Positions 1 through 10,129 of a stretch of 64,000 nt of DNA are shown here, piece after piece. The DNA comes from Paucibacter sp. B2R-40 (GTDB taxonomy: Bacteria > Pseudomonadota > Gammaproteobacteria > Burkholderiales > Burkholderiaceae_C). The stretch lies in assembly GCF_025717555.1 (NCBI RefSeq), contig NZ_JAJIRP010000008.1, positions 241,246 through 305,245 of the forward strand, given 5' to 3'. The notes beneath the pieces are model-generated. The model searched no databases. It was not told the origin of the DNA and saw nothing but the letters and a program-made list of their open reading frames with translations. A program made the position numbers and the translations under genes. Numbering within the stretch: position 1 is the stretch's first letter; the number at the start of each line of letters is the position of its first letter.

Positions 1-1107
1 GTATTTGCCAGCAAGGGCGATCCGGCTGCTAAGCCGACCAAGCCGGGTGAGGACAAGGCGGCGGTGGCGCTGGAGTTCGTGCCGGCCGAGGTGATCAAGC
101 CGACCCTGACCAGCATGCCGGCCTTGATCGAGTTTTCCGGCCCCCTGGTAGCACCCGGCACGGTCATCGTGCGGGCCAAGTCGACCGGCACGCTGCTGAA
201 TCTGAGCGTCAGCGAAGGCAGCCGCGTCAAGGCCGGCCAAGCCTTGGGTCAGCTCGATCTGGAAGAGCTCCGCTACCGGGTCGCCGAGCGCAGCGCCAGT
301 GTCGAGTCGGCGCGCGCGCAGCTGGACCAGGCCGAGCGCCAGTTCAAAGCCAACCAAGGCCTGGCCGAGCAGAAGTTCATCGCCTCTACCGCGCTCGACA
401 CCTCGCGGGCCAGTCTGGAGACCGCGCGCGCCCAAGTGGCCACAGCCAAGGCGCAGCTCGACACCATGCAAGTGACGCTGCGCCAAGCGGCCTTGGTGGC
501 GCCTATCAGCGGCGTCGTATCCAAACGCCATGCGCTGCCGGGTGAGAAGTTGTCGCCCGAGCAGCAGATTCTGAGCATTGTTGACTTGAGCCGCCTGGAG
601 CTGGCAGGCCTGGTCGGCACGCACGAAGTCAGCCGTTTGAAGCCCGGCATGCCGGTGCAAATCCGCGTTGAAGGCTCGGACCGCAATGTCGAGGCACGCA
701 TCAGCCGTATCGCCCCGGCGGCCGAGCCGGGCACGCGCTCGATCGGCGTCACGCTTGAATTGGCCAACCCCAAGGAAGAATTCCGAGCCGGTCAGTACGC
801 GATGGCCAAGGTGGAGCTGCCCGACGACGCGCAGCGTTTGACGGTACCAGTGGCCGCTGTTACCAGCAATGCCGGCCAAGACGGCGTTTGGTTGATCGAA
901 AACGGCGCTTTGCTGCGCCGCATCGTCACGACCGGTCGCAGCGATGCGCGCGAAGGCCGGGTCGAGGTGCTGCAAGGCCTCAGCCCTGGCTCGCAAGTGC
1001 TGGCGGCCCGCTTTGATAATCTGCGTGAAGGCGCCAAGGCCTCGGTGGTGGTGAGCAAGACCAAGGTCGCCGAAGCCACAAAGTCCACCGCCGCCGCGTC
1101 GAACTGA
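1..1107 (+). CDS. RND efflux membrane fusion protein, 5' end cut by window
   Basis: The reading frame is open from base 1, so the true start and the signal or lipid-attachment region lie outside; 368 residues are visible. The protein is a periplasmic adaptor (HlyD/AcrA family) linking an inner-membrane RND pump to an outer-membrane channel. A biotinyl-lipoyl-like half (GTLLNLSVSEGSRVKAGQ) is followed by a long alpha-helical hairpin rich in Ala, Gln and Glu, the second lipoyl half (VAPISGVVSKRHALPGEKL), then a beta-barrel and a membrane-proximal domain. The stop lies 10 bases before the pump gene, so the two are one operon. The substrate cannot be told from sequence. An internal GTG at 64 is not needed as a start because the frame continues upstream. 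Confidence 0.93.
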   Translation, partial: VFASKGDPAAKPTKPGEDKAAVALEFVPAEVIKPTLTSMPALIEFSGPLVAPGTVIVRAKSTGTLLNLSVSEGSRVKAGQALGQLDLEELRYRVAERSASVESARAQLDQAERQFKANQGLAEQKFIASTALDTSRASLETARAQVATAKAQLDTMQVTLRQAALVAPISGVVSKRHALPGEKLSPEQQILSIVDLSRLELAGLVGTHEVSRLKPGMPVQIRVEGSDRNVEARISRIAPAAEPGTRSIGVTLELANPKEEFRAGQYAMAKVELPDDAQRLTVPVAAVTSNAGQDGVWLIENGALLRRIVTTGRSDAREGRVEVLQGLSPGSQVLAARFDNLREGAKASVVVSKTKVAEATKSTAAASN

Positions 1108-1117
1108 GGCCCAGATC

Positions 1118-4100
1118 ATGTGGATGACCAAAGTTTCGATCCAGAACCCGGTCTTCGCGACCATGGTGATGGTGGCGCTGTGCGTGCTGGGTATTTTTTC
1201 CTACAGCAAGCTGGGCGTGGAAAACATGCCCGATATCTCCATCCCCGTCGCCTCGGTGGATGTGCGCTACCCCGGCGCTTCGCCTGAGGCGGTCGAGCGC
1301 GAAGTGGCCAAGCCACTTGAGGAAGCGCTCAACACCATTGCCGGCGTCGAGAAGGTGATGTCGCGCAGCTTTGAGGGGCGTGTGCAAGCGCAGGTCGAGT
1401 TCGGCCTCAACACCGATATGGGCCGTGCCATGCAGGAGGTGCGCGACCGCGTCGCCGCGGCGCAGGCCGCCTTCCCTAAAGATGTGAAGACGCCCACCGT
1501 GGCGCGCGCGCAGATCGAGGATAACCAGCCCATCGTGCTGGCGGCATTGATGAGCAAGACGCGGCCGGCGCGCGAGCTGTCGATGATGAGCGAGTTGATC
1601 ATTGCCAAGCGCCTGGGCCGGGTCGACGGCGTGGCGCGAGTCGACGTCAGCGGCATGGTGCTGCGCGAGGTGCGCATCGATCTGGACCCTTTGCGTTTGC
1701 GCGCTTATGGCGTGACGCCGGCGGAGATTTCGACTGCGCTGCGTGAGGCCAATAACGATCAGCCGGTCGGCCTGATCTCCGACAAAACGGCCGACGCGAT
1801 CCTGCGTGTCGAAGGCCGGGTCAAGGATCCCAAGCAGTTCGCCAATATCGTCGTCGCCAGGCGTGGCAATCTGGTGCTGACCTTGGGCGATCTGGGTACT
1901 CTGGTCGAGCGTGAGCGCGAGCCCGACAGCCTGGCTCGCATCAATGGTGCGCAGGCCGTCACCTTCAATGTCTTCAAGCAGCAAGACTCCAATATCGTGA
2001 CCACCGGCGAAGGCGTCAAGGAGGCGATGGAAGAGCTGCGCAAGAACCTGCCCAAGGACGTCGAGCTGAACCTGATCTACGCGTCCAGCGACAACGTCAA
2101 GAACTCGTTGGAAGGGCTCAAGCACACGCTGGTCGAAGGTGCCTTGCTGACTGTGGCGATCGTGTTCTTGTTCCTGCATAGCTGGCGCTCGACCATCATC
2201 ACCGGCCTGACGCTGCCGATCGCGGTGATCTCCAGTTTCATCGCTGTGCACGCTTTGGGCTTCACGCTGAACTTCATGACCATGATGGCGCTGAGCCTGT
2301 GCATTGGCTTGCTGATCGATGACGCCATCGTGGTGCGAGAGAACATCGTGCGCCATGTCGGCATGGGCAAAGACCACCGCACAGCGGCTTTTGACGGCAC
2401 CAACGAAATTGGCTTGGCCGTGATGGCCACCACGTTTGCCATCTGCGCAGTGTTTGTGCCCATCGCTTTCATGGGCGGCATCATCGGCAAGTTCTTCTAC
2501 CCCTTCGGCATCACCGTCGCGGTTGCGGTGCTGGTGAGCTTGTTCGTCAGCTTCACGCTGGACCCCATGCTCAGCTCGATCTGGAAGGACCCACCGAGCA
2601 CCTACCTGAAGCGCGTACCGGTGATCGGCCACCTGATTCGCGCCACCGACCGCGGCATGGACCTTTTGCACATCGCTTATGAGCGCACGATTCGCTGGGC
2701 TTTTTCGGGCCGGCGCTACCGCGTGTTTGTGCCGCCGCTGCCGGCCTTTGGGCGCCCGTTTGGCGCCGACGGTCAACGCGATCGCAACCAGCCACGCCGC
2801 CTGCGTTTCGCCACCATCACGCCGCGCGGCCTGGTGATGTCGATAGGCGCGGCCAGCTTTGTTGTGGCCTTGGGTTTGAGCGCCTTCGTCGGCAGCGAGT
2901 TCGCGCCCAAGACCGATGACAGCTTCATCCAGGTCAACCTGCGCATGCCGACGGCCTCCAGCCTGGAGCGCAGCAATATCAAGGTCGCGCAGATCGAAGA
3001 GATCTTGTCGCAATACAAAGAAATCAAGACCATCTCAACCAGCGTCGGCGGCACCGGCGAGGGCATGACGACGGGCCGCAACCAGGCCACCTTGAGCATT
3101 GCCCTGGTGGATAAAAAGGACCGCAAGCGCAGCCAGAAGCAGCTGGAAGACGCCTTCCGTGCCGACATCGCCAAGCTGCCCGGCGTGGACGCCAGCGTCG
3201 GCGGCGACCGCTCGATCTGGATCACCATCCTGGGCACCGACCCGACCGTCTTGACCGAAGTGGCCAATGATCTGGTCGCCAGGATCAAGAAGGTACCCGG
3301 TGCGGTGGACGTGGAAACCACCGTCAAGCAAGGCCTGCCGGCCTATGCTGTCAAGCTGAAGGATTCGGCCGTGCGTGAGTTGGGCCTGACCGCGCCGCAA
3401 CTGGCCGCCTCGCTGCGCGCCTATGTCAATGGCGATGTGGCGACCTACTGGACCACGCCGGACGGCAACCAGGTCGAGGTGCTCTTGCGCCTGCCGGTCG
3501 AACAACGCCAGCGGGTAGATCAGATGCTCAAGCTGCCGGTGGCCTTTGCCAAAGACGGCTCGCCGATCTCGCTGGATCAGGTGGCCACGATCGAGTCGGT
3601 GTTCAACCCCGAGGTGATCCGTCGCCAGAACCTGCAGCGCCGCGAGGCCGTGTTTGCCGGCACCGAAGGGCGCCCGTCCGGCGACGTCAATGCCGACGTG
3701 CAGAAGATGATCAAGTCCATGCAGTTGCCGCCCGGTGTGAGCTTCAATGTGGACGGCGCCGGCAAGCAGCAGGCCGAGGCTTTCAAGGGCTTGCTCGCGG
3801 CGATGGGTCTGGCCGTGATCTTCATCTACATCGTGCTGGCCAGCCAGTTCGGCAGCTTTGTGCAGCCGATTGCCATCATGGCCTCGCTGCCCTTGGCATT
3901 GATCGGCGTGATGCTGGCCTTGCTGTTGACTGGATCGACGCTGAATGTGTTCTCGATGATAGGCCTGGTGATGCTGATGGGCTTGGTCAGCAAGAACGCG
4001 ATTTTGCTGATCGACTTTGCCAACCAAGCCCGCAAGGGCGGTGCCACCATCCCCGAAGCCTTGCTGCAAGCCGGCCTGGTGCGCATGCGGCCCATCATCA

Positions 4101-4348
4101 TGACCACGGCAGCGATGGTGTTCGGCATGTTGCCGATGGCGCTGGCCTTTAATCAAGGCGGCGAGGTGCAGGCACCGATGGGCCGCGCCATCATCGGCGG
4201 TGTCATCACGTCGACGCTGCTGACCCTGATCGTGGTGCCGGTGCTGTACTCGTATCTGGTGCGGGAGCGCAAGCCCAAACTCAAGTCAAGTACGGCCGGG
4301 GCGGTCGCAGGGGGCGGCTTGGTGCTTGCCCCCGGCGGCGATGACTGA
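1118..4348 (+). CDS. RND family efflux pump permease (AcrB/MexB-like)
   Basis: A 1076-residue inner-membrane proton/drug antiporter, normal length for the HAE1/HME-type RND family. Visible landmarks are the first transmembrane helix with the FATMVMVALCVLGI region, the twin aspartates of TM4 in LCIGLLIDDAIVVRENIVRH, and the TM10 lysine segment GLVSKNAILLIDFA. Two large periplasmic loops follow TM1 and TM7, as expected. The cytoplasmic loop between TM6 and TM7 carries an Arg/Pro-rich stretch (about residues 530-565) that is longer than in AcrB; the frame is intact through it, so I read it as a lineage feature, not a frameshift. The gene follows its membrane fusion partner by 10 bases. No outer-membrane channel gene is adjacent downstream. 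Confidence 0.95.
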   Translation: MWMTKVSIQNPVFATMVMVALCVLGIFSYSKLGVENMPDISIPVASVDVRYPGASPEAVEREVAKPLEEALNTIAGVEKVMSRSFEGRVQAQVEFGLNTDMGRAMQEVRDRVAAAQAAFPKDVKTPTVARAQIEDNQPIVLAALMSKTRPARELSMMSELIIAKRLGRVDGVARVDVSGMVLREVRIDLDPLRLRAYGVTPAEISTALREANNDQPVGLISDKTADAILRVEGRVKDPKQFANIVVARRGNLVLTLGDLGTLVEREREPDSLARINGAQAVTFNVFKQQDSNIVTTGEGVKEAMEELRKNLPKDVELNLIYASSDNVKNSLEGLKHTLVEGALLTVAIVFLFLHSWRSTIITGLTLPIAVISSFIAVHALGFTLNFMTMMALSLCIGLLIDDAIVVRENIVRHVGMGKDHRTAAFDGTNEIGLAVMATTFAICAVFVPIAFMGGIIGKFFYPFGITVAVAVLVSLFVSFTLDPMLSSIWKDPPSTYLKRVPVIGHLIRATDRGMDLLHIAYERTIRWAFSGRRYRVFVPPLPAFGRPFGADGQRDRNQPRRLRFATITPRGLVMSIGAASFVVALGLSAFVGSEFAPKTDDSFIQVNLRMPTASSLERSNIKVAQIEEILSQYKEIKTISTSVGGTGEGMTTGRNQATLSIALVDKKDRKRSQKQLEDAFRADIAKLPGVDASVGGDRSIWITILGTDPTVLTEVANDLVARIKKVPGAVDVETTVKQGLPAYAVKLKDSAVRELGLTAPQLAASLRAYVNGDVATYWTTPDGNQVEVLLRLPVEQRQRVDQMLKLPVAFAKDGSPISLDQVATIESVFNPEVIRRQNLQRREAVFAGTEGRPSGDVNADVQKMIKSMQLPPGVSFNVDGAGKQQAEAFKGLLAAMGLAVIFIYIVLASQFGSFVQPIAIMASLPLALIGVMLALLLTGSTLNVFSMIGLVMLMGLVSKNAILLIDFANQARKGGATIPEALLQAGLVRMRPIIMTTAAMVFGMLPMALAFNQGGEVQAPMGRAIIGGVITSTLLTLIVVPVLYSYLVRERKPKLKSSTAGAVAGGGLVLAPGGDD

Positions 4349-4377
4349 TTGATCTTGCGCGGGCGTTTTTCATGTGC

Positions 4378-4406
4378 AAAAGGGGCGTTTCGACGCCCCT
4401 TTTTCT
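4378..4406 (+). terminator. Rho-independent terminator of the RND operon
   Basis: A 7-bp stem AGGGGCG (4381-4387) pairs with CGCCCCT (4394-4400) around the loop TTTCGA, and is followed by TTTTCTTT. It is preceded by an A run and so may also work weakly in the other direction. It sits 32 bases after the pump gene stop. Confidence 0.85.
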
Positions 4407-4443
4407 TTGGGTATACAAGTCACGCTGCTATCCTTGGTAGCCC

Positions 4444-5220
4444 ATGCTTAAGCACCCGCCGCTTCATCAATTTATGTCACAAGGCCTTGCGGCGCTATTG
4501 CTGGCTTTGTGTTTGATTTCGCCCACCCATGCGGGTTTGCGTCTGCTGAGTGAGGAGTTTCCGCCCATCAGCTTTACGGAAAAAGGGGTTGCGCGCGGCA
4601 TGGCCGTGGAGATCGTGCAGGAAATTCAGCGTCGCCAAGGAGGGAATTTGGCGATTGAATTTTTACCCTGGGCCAGAGCTTTTCGAGAGGCCAAAGGCGT
4701 GGGCGAGGTGGCACTGTTTTCAATGGCGCGGACACCGGAGCGAGAAAAGCAGTTCAAGTGGGTAGGTCCTATAGTGACCTTTTACAGCTCGATTTATGCA
4801 CCCGCCAAGGACGGCATGAGACTGCGCAACTTGGATGACGCCAAGCGAGCACCAGCCGTGCTCGTGGTGCGCGACTGGTTCACCGCCGAGGAGTTGAAAA
4901 CCTTGGGCTTTCAAAACTTGGTCAGTGTCAGCGACCCCGTCATAGCGATCAAGATGCTGTTGGCCAAGCGGGCGCCATTCTTTGCCTCCGAGCGTTTGTC
5001 CATGCCGGACATCCTGGCCAAGGCCGGCATTGCGGAGGATTCGCTCGAGATCGTCTACAGCTACGCCAGCTCCGAAGGCTATATCGCTTTTTCACTCGAT
5101 ACGCCCGATGCCACGGTCAAGGCCTGGGCCGAAAGACTGCGCGAGATGAAGCGCGACGGCAGCTTTCTGAGTATCTACAAGCGCTGGTTGCCCAAAGACA
5201 ACCCGCCGCTAGATAAATAG
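4444..5220 (+). CDS. Periplasmic solute-binding-like protein (SBP family 3 type)
   Basis: 258 residues with an N-terminal signal peptide (hydrophobic core [11 protein letters not shown], likely cleavage after THA near residue 30). The mature part resembles the extracellular solute-binding proteins of family 3, which bind polar amino acids and related small molecules: it starts [13 protein letters not shown] and has [16 protein letters not shown], a typical segment, and ends in [11 protein letters not shown]. No ABC permease or ATPase gene is near, so it may be a stand-alone binding protein of the kind often found in proteobacteria and not a transporter subunit. An alternative start is the Met at 4474, which would also leave a complete signal peptide. 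It ends 17 bases from the convergent serine deaminase gene. Confidence 0.75.
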   Translation: MLKHPPLHQFMSQGLAALLLALCLISPTHAGLRLLSEEFPPISFTEKGVARGMAVEIVQEIQRRQGGNLAIEFLPWARAFREAKGVGEVALFSMARTPEREKQFKWVGPIVTFYSSIYAPAKDGMRLRNLDDAKRAPAVLVVRDWFTAEELKTLGFQNLVSVSDPVIAIKMLLAKRAPFFASERLSMPDILAKAGIAEDSLEIVYSYASSEGYIAFSLDTPDATVKAWAERLREMKRDGSFLSIYKRWLPKDNPPLDK

Positions 5221-5237
5221 CCTCACCGGCGCCGTAT

Positions 5238-6626
5238 TCAGCACTCGACAATATTGACCGCCAAGCCGCCGCGTGCGGTCTCCTTGTACTTGGTCATCAT
5301 GTCCGCACCGGTGTCGCGCATGGTCTTGATGACCTTGTCCAGGCTGACGAAGTGGGTGCCATCGCCGCGCAAAGCCATGCGGGCGGCGTTGATCGCCTTG
5401 ACGGAAGCAATCGCATTGCGCTCGATGCAGGGGATCTGCACCAGGCCGCCGACCGGGTCGCAGGTCAGGCCCAGATGGTGTTCCATGCCGATCTCGGCCG
5501 CGTTCTCGACTTGCTCCGGCGTGCCGCCCATCACTTGGCAGAGCGCACCGGCCGCCATCGAGCAGGCCACACCGACCTCGCCCTGGCAGCCGACTTCGGC
5601 GCCTGATATCGAAGCGTTTTCCTTGTACAGGATGCCGATGGCTGCGGCGGTCAGCAGAAAATCAATGACGCCTTCTTCATTCGCCCCGTGATAGAAGCGC
5701 GTGTAGTAATGCAGCACGGCGGGCACGATGCCGGCCGCGCCATTGGTTGGCGCGGTGACCACGCGGCCACCGGCGGCGTTCTCTTCATTGACGGCCAGCG
5801 CATACAGATTGACCCAGTCCATCACCTGCAGCGGGTCACGCAGGGCGGCCTCCGGATTGGCCGTCAGGTCACGGTGCAGTTGTGCGGCGCGGCGTTTGAC
5901 CTTGAAGCCGCCCGGCAGCACGCCCTCGGTCTTGCAGCCGCGCACCACGCAGTCCTGCATGGTCTGCCAGATCTTCAGCAGGCCGGCGCGAGTCTCTTCG
6001 TCGCTGCGCCAATGGCGCTCATTGCGGCGCATGATCTCGGCGATGCTGATGCCATGTTCTTTGCAAATCTTCAGTAAATCGTCGCCGCTGTGGAAAGGGT
6101 AGGGCAGCACCTGCGAATCGGGAGCAATCACTTTTTGTTTGCTGCCATCGGCGGCTACCTCGTCGCTGACGATGAAGCCGCCGCCGACCGAGTAATAGGT
6201 GCGTTCCTGAATCTCGACCTCGTTCGCGTCATAGGCCACAAAGCGCATGCCGTTGGCATGAAAGGGCAGGCTTTGGCGGCGGAAGAAGACCAGATCCTTG
6301 GCCTCGTTGAAGGCAATCGGATGTTCGCCCAGCAGGCTCAAGTTGCCGCCGCGAATGCCGTCCAGGTAAAGCCCTACTTGCTCGACATCGACGCTATCCG
6401 GCTCATGGCCGGCCAGACCCAAGAGTACCGCTTTGTCGGTGCCGTGGCCCTTGCCGGTAGCACCCAGCGAGCCATACATCTGCGAGACCACGCGGCTGGT
6501 CTTCTCCAGTAGTCCTTCGTGACGCAGGCGCAGCGCAAACAAGCGCGCGGCGCGCATGGGACCGACTGTGTGGGAGCTGGAAGGCCCAATGCCGATCTTG
6601 AACAAGTCGAAAACTGAAACGGCCAT
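5238..6626 (-). CDS. sdaA: L-serine ammonia-lyase (serine deaminase)
   Basis: 462 residues, normal for the single-chain iron-sulfur L-serine dehydratase, which converts L-serine to pyruvate and ammonia in the cytoplasm. The N-terminal beta domain begins with the signature [11 protein letters not shown] (about residues 14-24), and the C-terminal alpha domain holds the cysteines expected to bind the 4Fe-4S cluster in [12 protein letters not shown] and [18 protein letters not shown]. The start at 6626 is supported by GGAGG six bases upstream. It lies directly downstream of the glycine cleavage genes, from which it is separated by a strong terminator, so it may be expressed by read-through or separately. 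The pairing makes sense: glycine cleavage supplies methylene-THF for serine synthesis, and this enzyme removes excess serine. Confidence 0.96.
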   Translation of the reverse strand: MAVSVFDLFKIGIGPSSSHTVGPMRAARLFALRLRHEGLLEKTSRVVSQMYGSLGATGKGHGTDKAVLLGLAGHEPDSVDVEQVGLYLDGIRGGNLSLLGEHPIAFNEAKDLVFFRRQSLPFHANGMRFVAYDANEVEIQERTYYSVGGGFIVSDEVAADGSKQKVIAPDSQVLPYPFHSGDDLLKICKEHGISIAEIMRRNERHWRSDEETRAGLLKIWQTMQDCVVRGCKTEGVLPGGFKVKRRAAQLHRDLTANPEAALRDPLQVMDWVNLYALAVNEENAAGGRVVTAPTNGAAGIVPAVLHYYTRFYHGANEEGVIDFLLTAAAIGILYKENASISGAEVGCQGEVGVACSMAAGALCQVMGGTPEQVENAAEIGMEHHLGLTCDPVGGLVQIPCIERNAIASVKAINAARMALRGDGTHFVSLDKVIKTMRDTGADMMTKYKETARGGLAVNIVEC

Positions 6627-6653
6627 GTCAGGCCTCCATCAAAAATGTCAGCG

Positions 6654-6694
6654 AAAAAAAACCGACGGCGCGGCAGTGGTGCGCGCAGTCGGTT
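6654..6694 (-). terminator. Rho-independent terminator after gcvP
   Basis: Read on the minus strand, AACCGAC pairs with GTCGGTT, with an inner CGCGC/GCGCG pairing, and is followed by a run of seven T. On the plus strand the A run is 6654-6660 and the stem arms are 6661-6672 and 6682-6694. It should end most gcvTHP transcripts before sdaA. Confidence 0.88.
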
Positions 6695-6712
6695 CGAGTG
6701 GCTAGTGGCTGA

Positions 6713-9610
6713 TCAAGCCTCGTAGTCGCTCATCGGAGGGCAGGAGCAAGACAGATTGCGGTCGCCCCAGACGTTGTCGACGCGGCCAACCGGCACCCAG
6801 TACTTCTGGCGGCGCAGCGTGGCGACCGGGTAGGCCGCCTCTTCGCGGCTGTAGCCATGCGTCCACTCGGCCTTCAGCAAAGCCTCGGCCGTGTGTGGCG
6901 CGTTGACCAGCGGGTTGTCTTCGCGCGACCAAGTGCCATCCGCCACCTTGGCGATTTCGGCCCGGATGGCCAGCATCGCGTCGCAAAAACGATCCAGCTC
7001 GAACTTGGACTCGCTCTCGGTCGGCTCCACCATCAAGGTGCCGGCCACCGGGAAGGACAGAGTCGGCGCATGGAAGCCGTAGTCGATCAAGCGCTTGGCC
7101 ACGTCTTCGGCGCCCACGCCGGTTGCGTCCTTCAATGGGCGGATGTCCAAGATGCACTCGTGCGCAACGCCGCCGCCCTTGATGCCTTCGATATTGCTGC
7201 TGAAGTGAATGTCATAGGCTCCGGCCAAGCGCGCCGCCACATAGTTGGCTGACAGGATCGCGACCTCGGTCGCGGCCTGCAGGCCGTCGGCGCCCATCAT
7301 GCGGCAGTACATCCAGCTGATAGGTAGAACCGCCGCATTGCCCAGAGGGGCGGCCGAAACCGCACCGATCGCGGTCTCGCTGACATAGCCGCCAGAGCGG
7401 TGGGTTGGCAGATAAGGCACCAGATCGGCGACCACGCAAACCGGGCCCACGCCCGGACCGCCGCCGCCATGAGGAATGCAGAAGGTCTTGTGCAGATTCA
7501 GGTGCGAGACATCACCGCCGAACTCGCCGGGAGCTGCCACGCCGACCAGCGCATTCATGTTTGCGCCGTCCACATAGACACGCCCGCCATGGCTCTTCAC
7601 CAGCGCGCAGATCTCCTTCACATGGGTGTCAAACACCCCGTAGGTGGAAGGGTAGGTGATCATGATGGCGGCCAGATTGGCACTGTGCTGTTCGCACTTG
7701 GCCTTCAGGTCGACCAGATCGATATTGCCGTCCTTGTCGCATTTGGTGACGACGACGGTCATGCCAACCATCTGTGCCGAGGCCGGGTTGGTGCCATGGG
7801 CCGATTCGGGGATCAGGCAGATCTTGCGCTGAGCCTCGCCGCGTGCTTCGTGGAAGGCCTTGATGGCCAACAAGCCGGCGTACTCGCCTTGCGAGCCGGC
7901 ATTGGGCTGCAAGGAGATGCCGGCGTACCCGGTCGCTTGGCACAGCCAGGCTGTCAGCTGCTCGTTCAGCAAGGCAAAACCCTTCAGCTGATCGTGCGGC
8001 GCGAAGGGGTGAATGTTTGCGAACGCTGGCCAAGTGATCGGGATCATCTCGGATGTCGCGTTCAGCTTCATCGTGCAAGAGCCCAGCGGGATCATCGAGC
8101 GGTCCAGCGCCAAGTCCTTGTCCGACAGGCCGCGCAAATAGCGCAGCATCTCCGTCTCGGAGTGGTAGCGGTTGAAGACTGGGTGAGTCAGGTAGGCGCT
8201 GCTGCGCTGCAGCTCGGCCGGGATCAGGCTGGCTACGCCCTTCGCAAACGCGCTGAAGTCGGCCTTGGCCTTGCCGGCCGAGAATACCTCAAGCAGCGCC
8301 TGCAAATCGGCACGGGTGGTGGTTTCGTCCAGCGAGATGCTGACGATCTCAGGCGAGGCGCGGCGCAGATTCATACCGGCGGCCACCGCAGCGGCGAGGA
8401 TGCCATCGGTCTTGCCGCCGGTGTTGACGGTCAGCGTATCAAAGGCGCTTGCGTTGGCCAGCGTCCAGCCCAGGCCTTGCAGGCTTTGCGCCAGCACCGC
8501 CGTGAAGCTGGCGACGCGCTGAGCGATGCGCTTCAGGCCCACAGGGCCGTGATAGACCGCATACATGCTGGCGACGACGGCCGGCAAGACCTGGGCGGTA
8601 CAGATGTTCGAAGTGGCTTTTTCGCGGCGGATATGCTGCTCGCGCGTCTGCAGCGCCAGGCGGTAGGCCGGCGCGCCATGCGCGTCGATGCTGACGCCCA
8701 CCAAGCGGCCGGGCAGGCTGCGTTTGTATTCGTCCTTGCAGGCCATATAGGCGGCGTGTGGGCCCCCATTGCCCATGGGCATGCCGAAGCGCTGGGTATT
8801 GCCCACGGCGATGTCGGCGCCCATCTCGGCGGGCGCTTTGATCAAGGTCAGCGCCAGCAAATCGGCGGCGGCGATCAGCAATGCGCCTTGGCCGTGAACA
8901 GCGTCGGCGGCAGCTTGCAGGCTGCGCACATCACCGTTCACGCCGGGGTATTGCAGCAGCGCGGCGAAGCATTCGCTCTTGCCCGCATCTGCGGCAGGGC
9001 CAACTTGCACCGTCAAGCCCAGCGGCTTGGCGCGGGTCTGCACCACTTCAAGCGTCTGCGGCAGCACGTCATCGGCGACATAAAAGACTTGCGACTTGCT
9101 CTTGCCCACGCGAGCGGCAAGCGTCATCGCCTCGGCGGCGGCGGTCGCTTCGTCCAACATCGAGGCATTGGCGATGGCCATGCCGGTCAGGTCGGTGACC
9201 ATGGTCTGGAAGTTGACCAAGGCCTCCATACGACCTTGCGAAATTTCGGCCTGGTAAGGCGTGTAGGCGGTGTACCAGGCGGGGTTTTCAAGGATGTTGC
9301 GCAGGATGACGCCTGGGGTCAGCGTGTCGTAATAGCCCTGGCCGATATAGCTTTTCAGAATCTTGTTCTGAGCGGCAACTGCTTTCAACTCGGCCAGCGC
9401 CTGCGCTTCCGAGGCGACAGCCGGCAAGCGCATCGCGTTGCTGCGTTTGATGTTGGCGGGAACCACCGCATCGATCAGCGCACGGCGCGAGGCGGCGCCG
9501 ATCACCGACAGCATGCCGGCTTCATCGCTGGCATCTGGGCCGATGTGGCGGGCGTGGAACTCAGCGGCGTTTTCCAACGCGACCAGGGGCTTGTTAGCAG
9601 ACATCAACAT
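6713..9610 (-). CDS. gcvP: Glycine dehydrogenase (decarboxylating), P protein
   Basis: 965 residues, the usual length of the single-chain P protein. It decarboxylates glycine with pyridoxal phosphate and passes the aminomethyl group to lipoylated GcvH. The PLP lysine region [18 protein letters not shown] is intact, as is the N-terminal half signature [16 protein letters not shown] place the start at the ATG at 9610 (protein begins MLMSANKP) because AAGGA lies seven bases upstream; an in-frame Met at 9658 would add 16 residues with no family similarity. It is the last gene of gcvT-gcvH-gcvP, 108 bases after gcvH, and is followed by a terminator. Confidence 0.97.
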   Translation of the reverse strand: MLMSANKPLVALENAAEFHARHIGPDASDEAGMLSVIGAASRRALIDAVVPANIKRSNAMRLPAVASEAQALAELKAVAAQNKILKSYIGQGYYDTLTPGVILRNILENPAWYTAYTPYQAEISQGRMEALVNFQTMVTDLTGMAIANASMLDEATAAAEAMTLAARVGKSKSQVFYVADDVLPQTLEVVQTRAKPLGLTVQVGPAADAGKSECFAALLQYPGVNGDVRSLQAAADAVHGQGALLIAAADLLALTLIKAPAEMGADIAVGNTQRFGMPMGNGGPHAAYMACKDEYKRSLPGRLVGVSIDAHGAPAYRLALQTREQHIRREKATSNICTAQVLPAVVASMYAVYHGPVGLKRIAQRVASFTAVLAQSLQGLGWTLANASAFDTLTVNTGGKTDGILAAAVAAGMNLRRASPEIVSISLDETTTRADLQALLEVFSAGKAKADFSAFAKGVASLIPAELQRSSAYLTHPVFNRYHSETEMLRYLRGLSDKDLALDRSMIPLGSCTMKLNATSEMIPITWPAFANIHPFAPHDQLKGFALLNEQLTAWLCQATGYAGISLQPNAGSQGEYAGLLAIKAFHEARGEAQRKICLIPESAHGTNPASAQMVGMTVVVTKCDKDGNIDLVDLKAKCEQHSANLAAIMITYPSTYGVFDTHVKEICALVKSHGGRVYVDGANMNALVGVAAPGEFGGDVSHLNLHKTFCIPHGGGGPGVGPVCVVADLVPYLPTHRSGGYVSETAIGAVSAAPLGNAAVLPISWMYCRMMGADGLQAATEVAILSANYVAARLAGAYDIHFSSNIEGIKGGGVAHECILDIRPLKDATGVGAEDVAKRLIDYGFHAPTLSFPVAGTLMVEPTESESKFELDRFCDAMLAIRAEIAKVADGTWSREDNPLVNAPHTAEALLKAEWTHGYSREEAAYPVATLRRQKYWVPVGRVDNVWGDRNLSCSCPPMSDYEA

Positions 9611-9718
9611 GGCAAATCCTTGCGAGGCGGGCCGCACTTGTGGTGAGACCAGCCTCAATCTTTTATTCTCTTCGAGCGCCCACCAAGCTCATGTTGATAG
9701 GCGCGCAGCAAAACGCTA

Positions 9719-10096
9719 TCAGCTGTTTTTGACCAGCTCGTCGTAAGCAGCGCTGTCCATCAAACCGTCGAGTTCGGCAGCGTTGCTGAGCTTGACCTTG
9801 AAGAACCAGCCGGCCTTCAGCGGGTCGGTATTGGCCAGCGATGGGTCGTCGCGCAGCGCTTCGTTGACTTCGGTGATTTCGCCGCCCACAGGCATGTACA
9901 CATCGGCCGCCGCTTTCACGGACTCAACCACGCCGGCCACTTCCTTGGCGGCGAAACTCGTACCCACCGAAGGCAGGTCCACGAACACCACGTCGCCCAG
10001 CGCGTCTTGCGCGTGCACGGTGATGCCCACGGTGACAACGCCGTCGGCTTCGATCTGGACCCATTCGTGGTCGTGCGTGTACTTGATGTTGCTCAT
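9719..10096 (-). CDS. gcvH: Glycine cleavage system H protein
   Basis: 125 residues, full length. It is the lipoyl carrier that shuttles the aminomethyl group between the P, T and L proteins. The lipoylation site is Lys61 in VVESVKAAADVY. GGAG lies six bases before the start. It sits 33 bases downstream of gcvT and upstream of gcvP, in the common gcvTHP order. The gene for the L protein (dihydrolipoamide dehydrogenase) is not in the window, as is usual because it is shared with other complexes. Confidence 0.97.
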   Translation of the reverse strand: MSNIKYTHDHEWVQIEADGVVTVGITVHAQDALGDVVFVDLPSVGTSFAAKEVAGVVESVKAAADVYMPVGGEITEVNEALRDDPSLANTDPLKAGWFFKVKLSNAAELDGLMDSAAYDELVKNS

Positions 10097-10129
10097 GCTG
10101 TGCTCCGTGTAGCGATGGAAAAAGGGAAA

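Noticed and set aside
2690..2830. Arg/Pro-rich stretch in the RND pump as a sign of a compensated frameshift
   Set aside because: The frame is open and enters and leaves the segment next to well-formed helices; related pumps can have a long TM6-TM7 loop.
980..3013. 677-codon open frame on the minus strand opposite the RND pump gene
   Set aside because: Composition is His/Gln/Arg-rich with no domain; it mirrors the codon bias of the GC-rich plus-strand gene.
6627..6712. A separate riboswitch before sdaA
   Set aside because: The 86 bases are filled by the gcvP terminator and a plain ribosome-binding site; there is no room for an aptamer.
7400..9646. 748-codon open frame on the plus strand opposite gcvP
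   Set aside because: Antisense shadow of a fully conserved gene; no start signal and no family resemblance.
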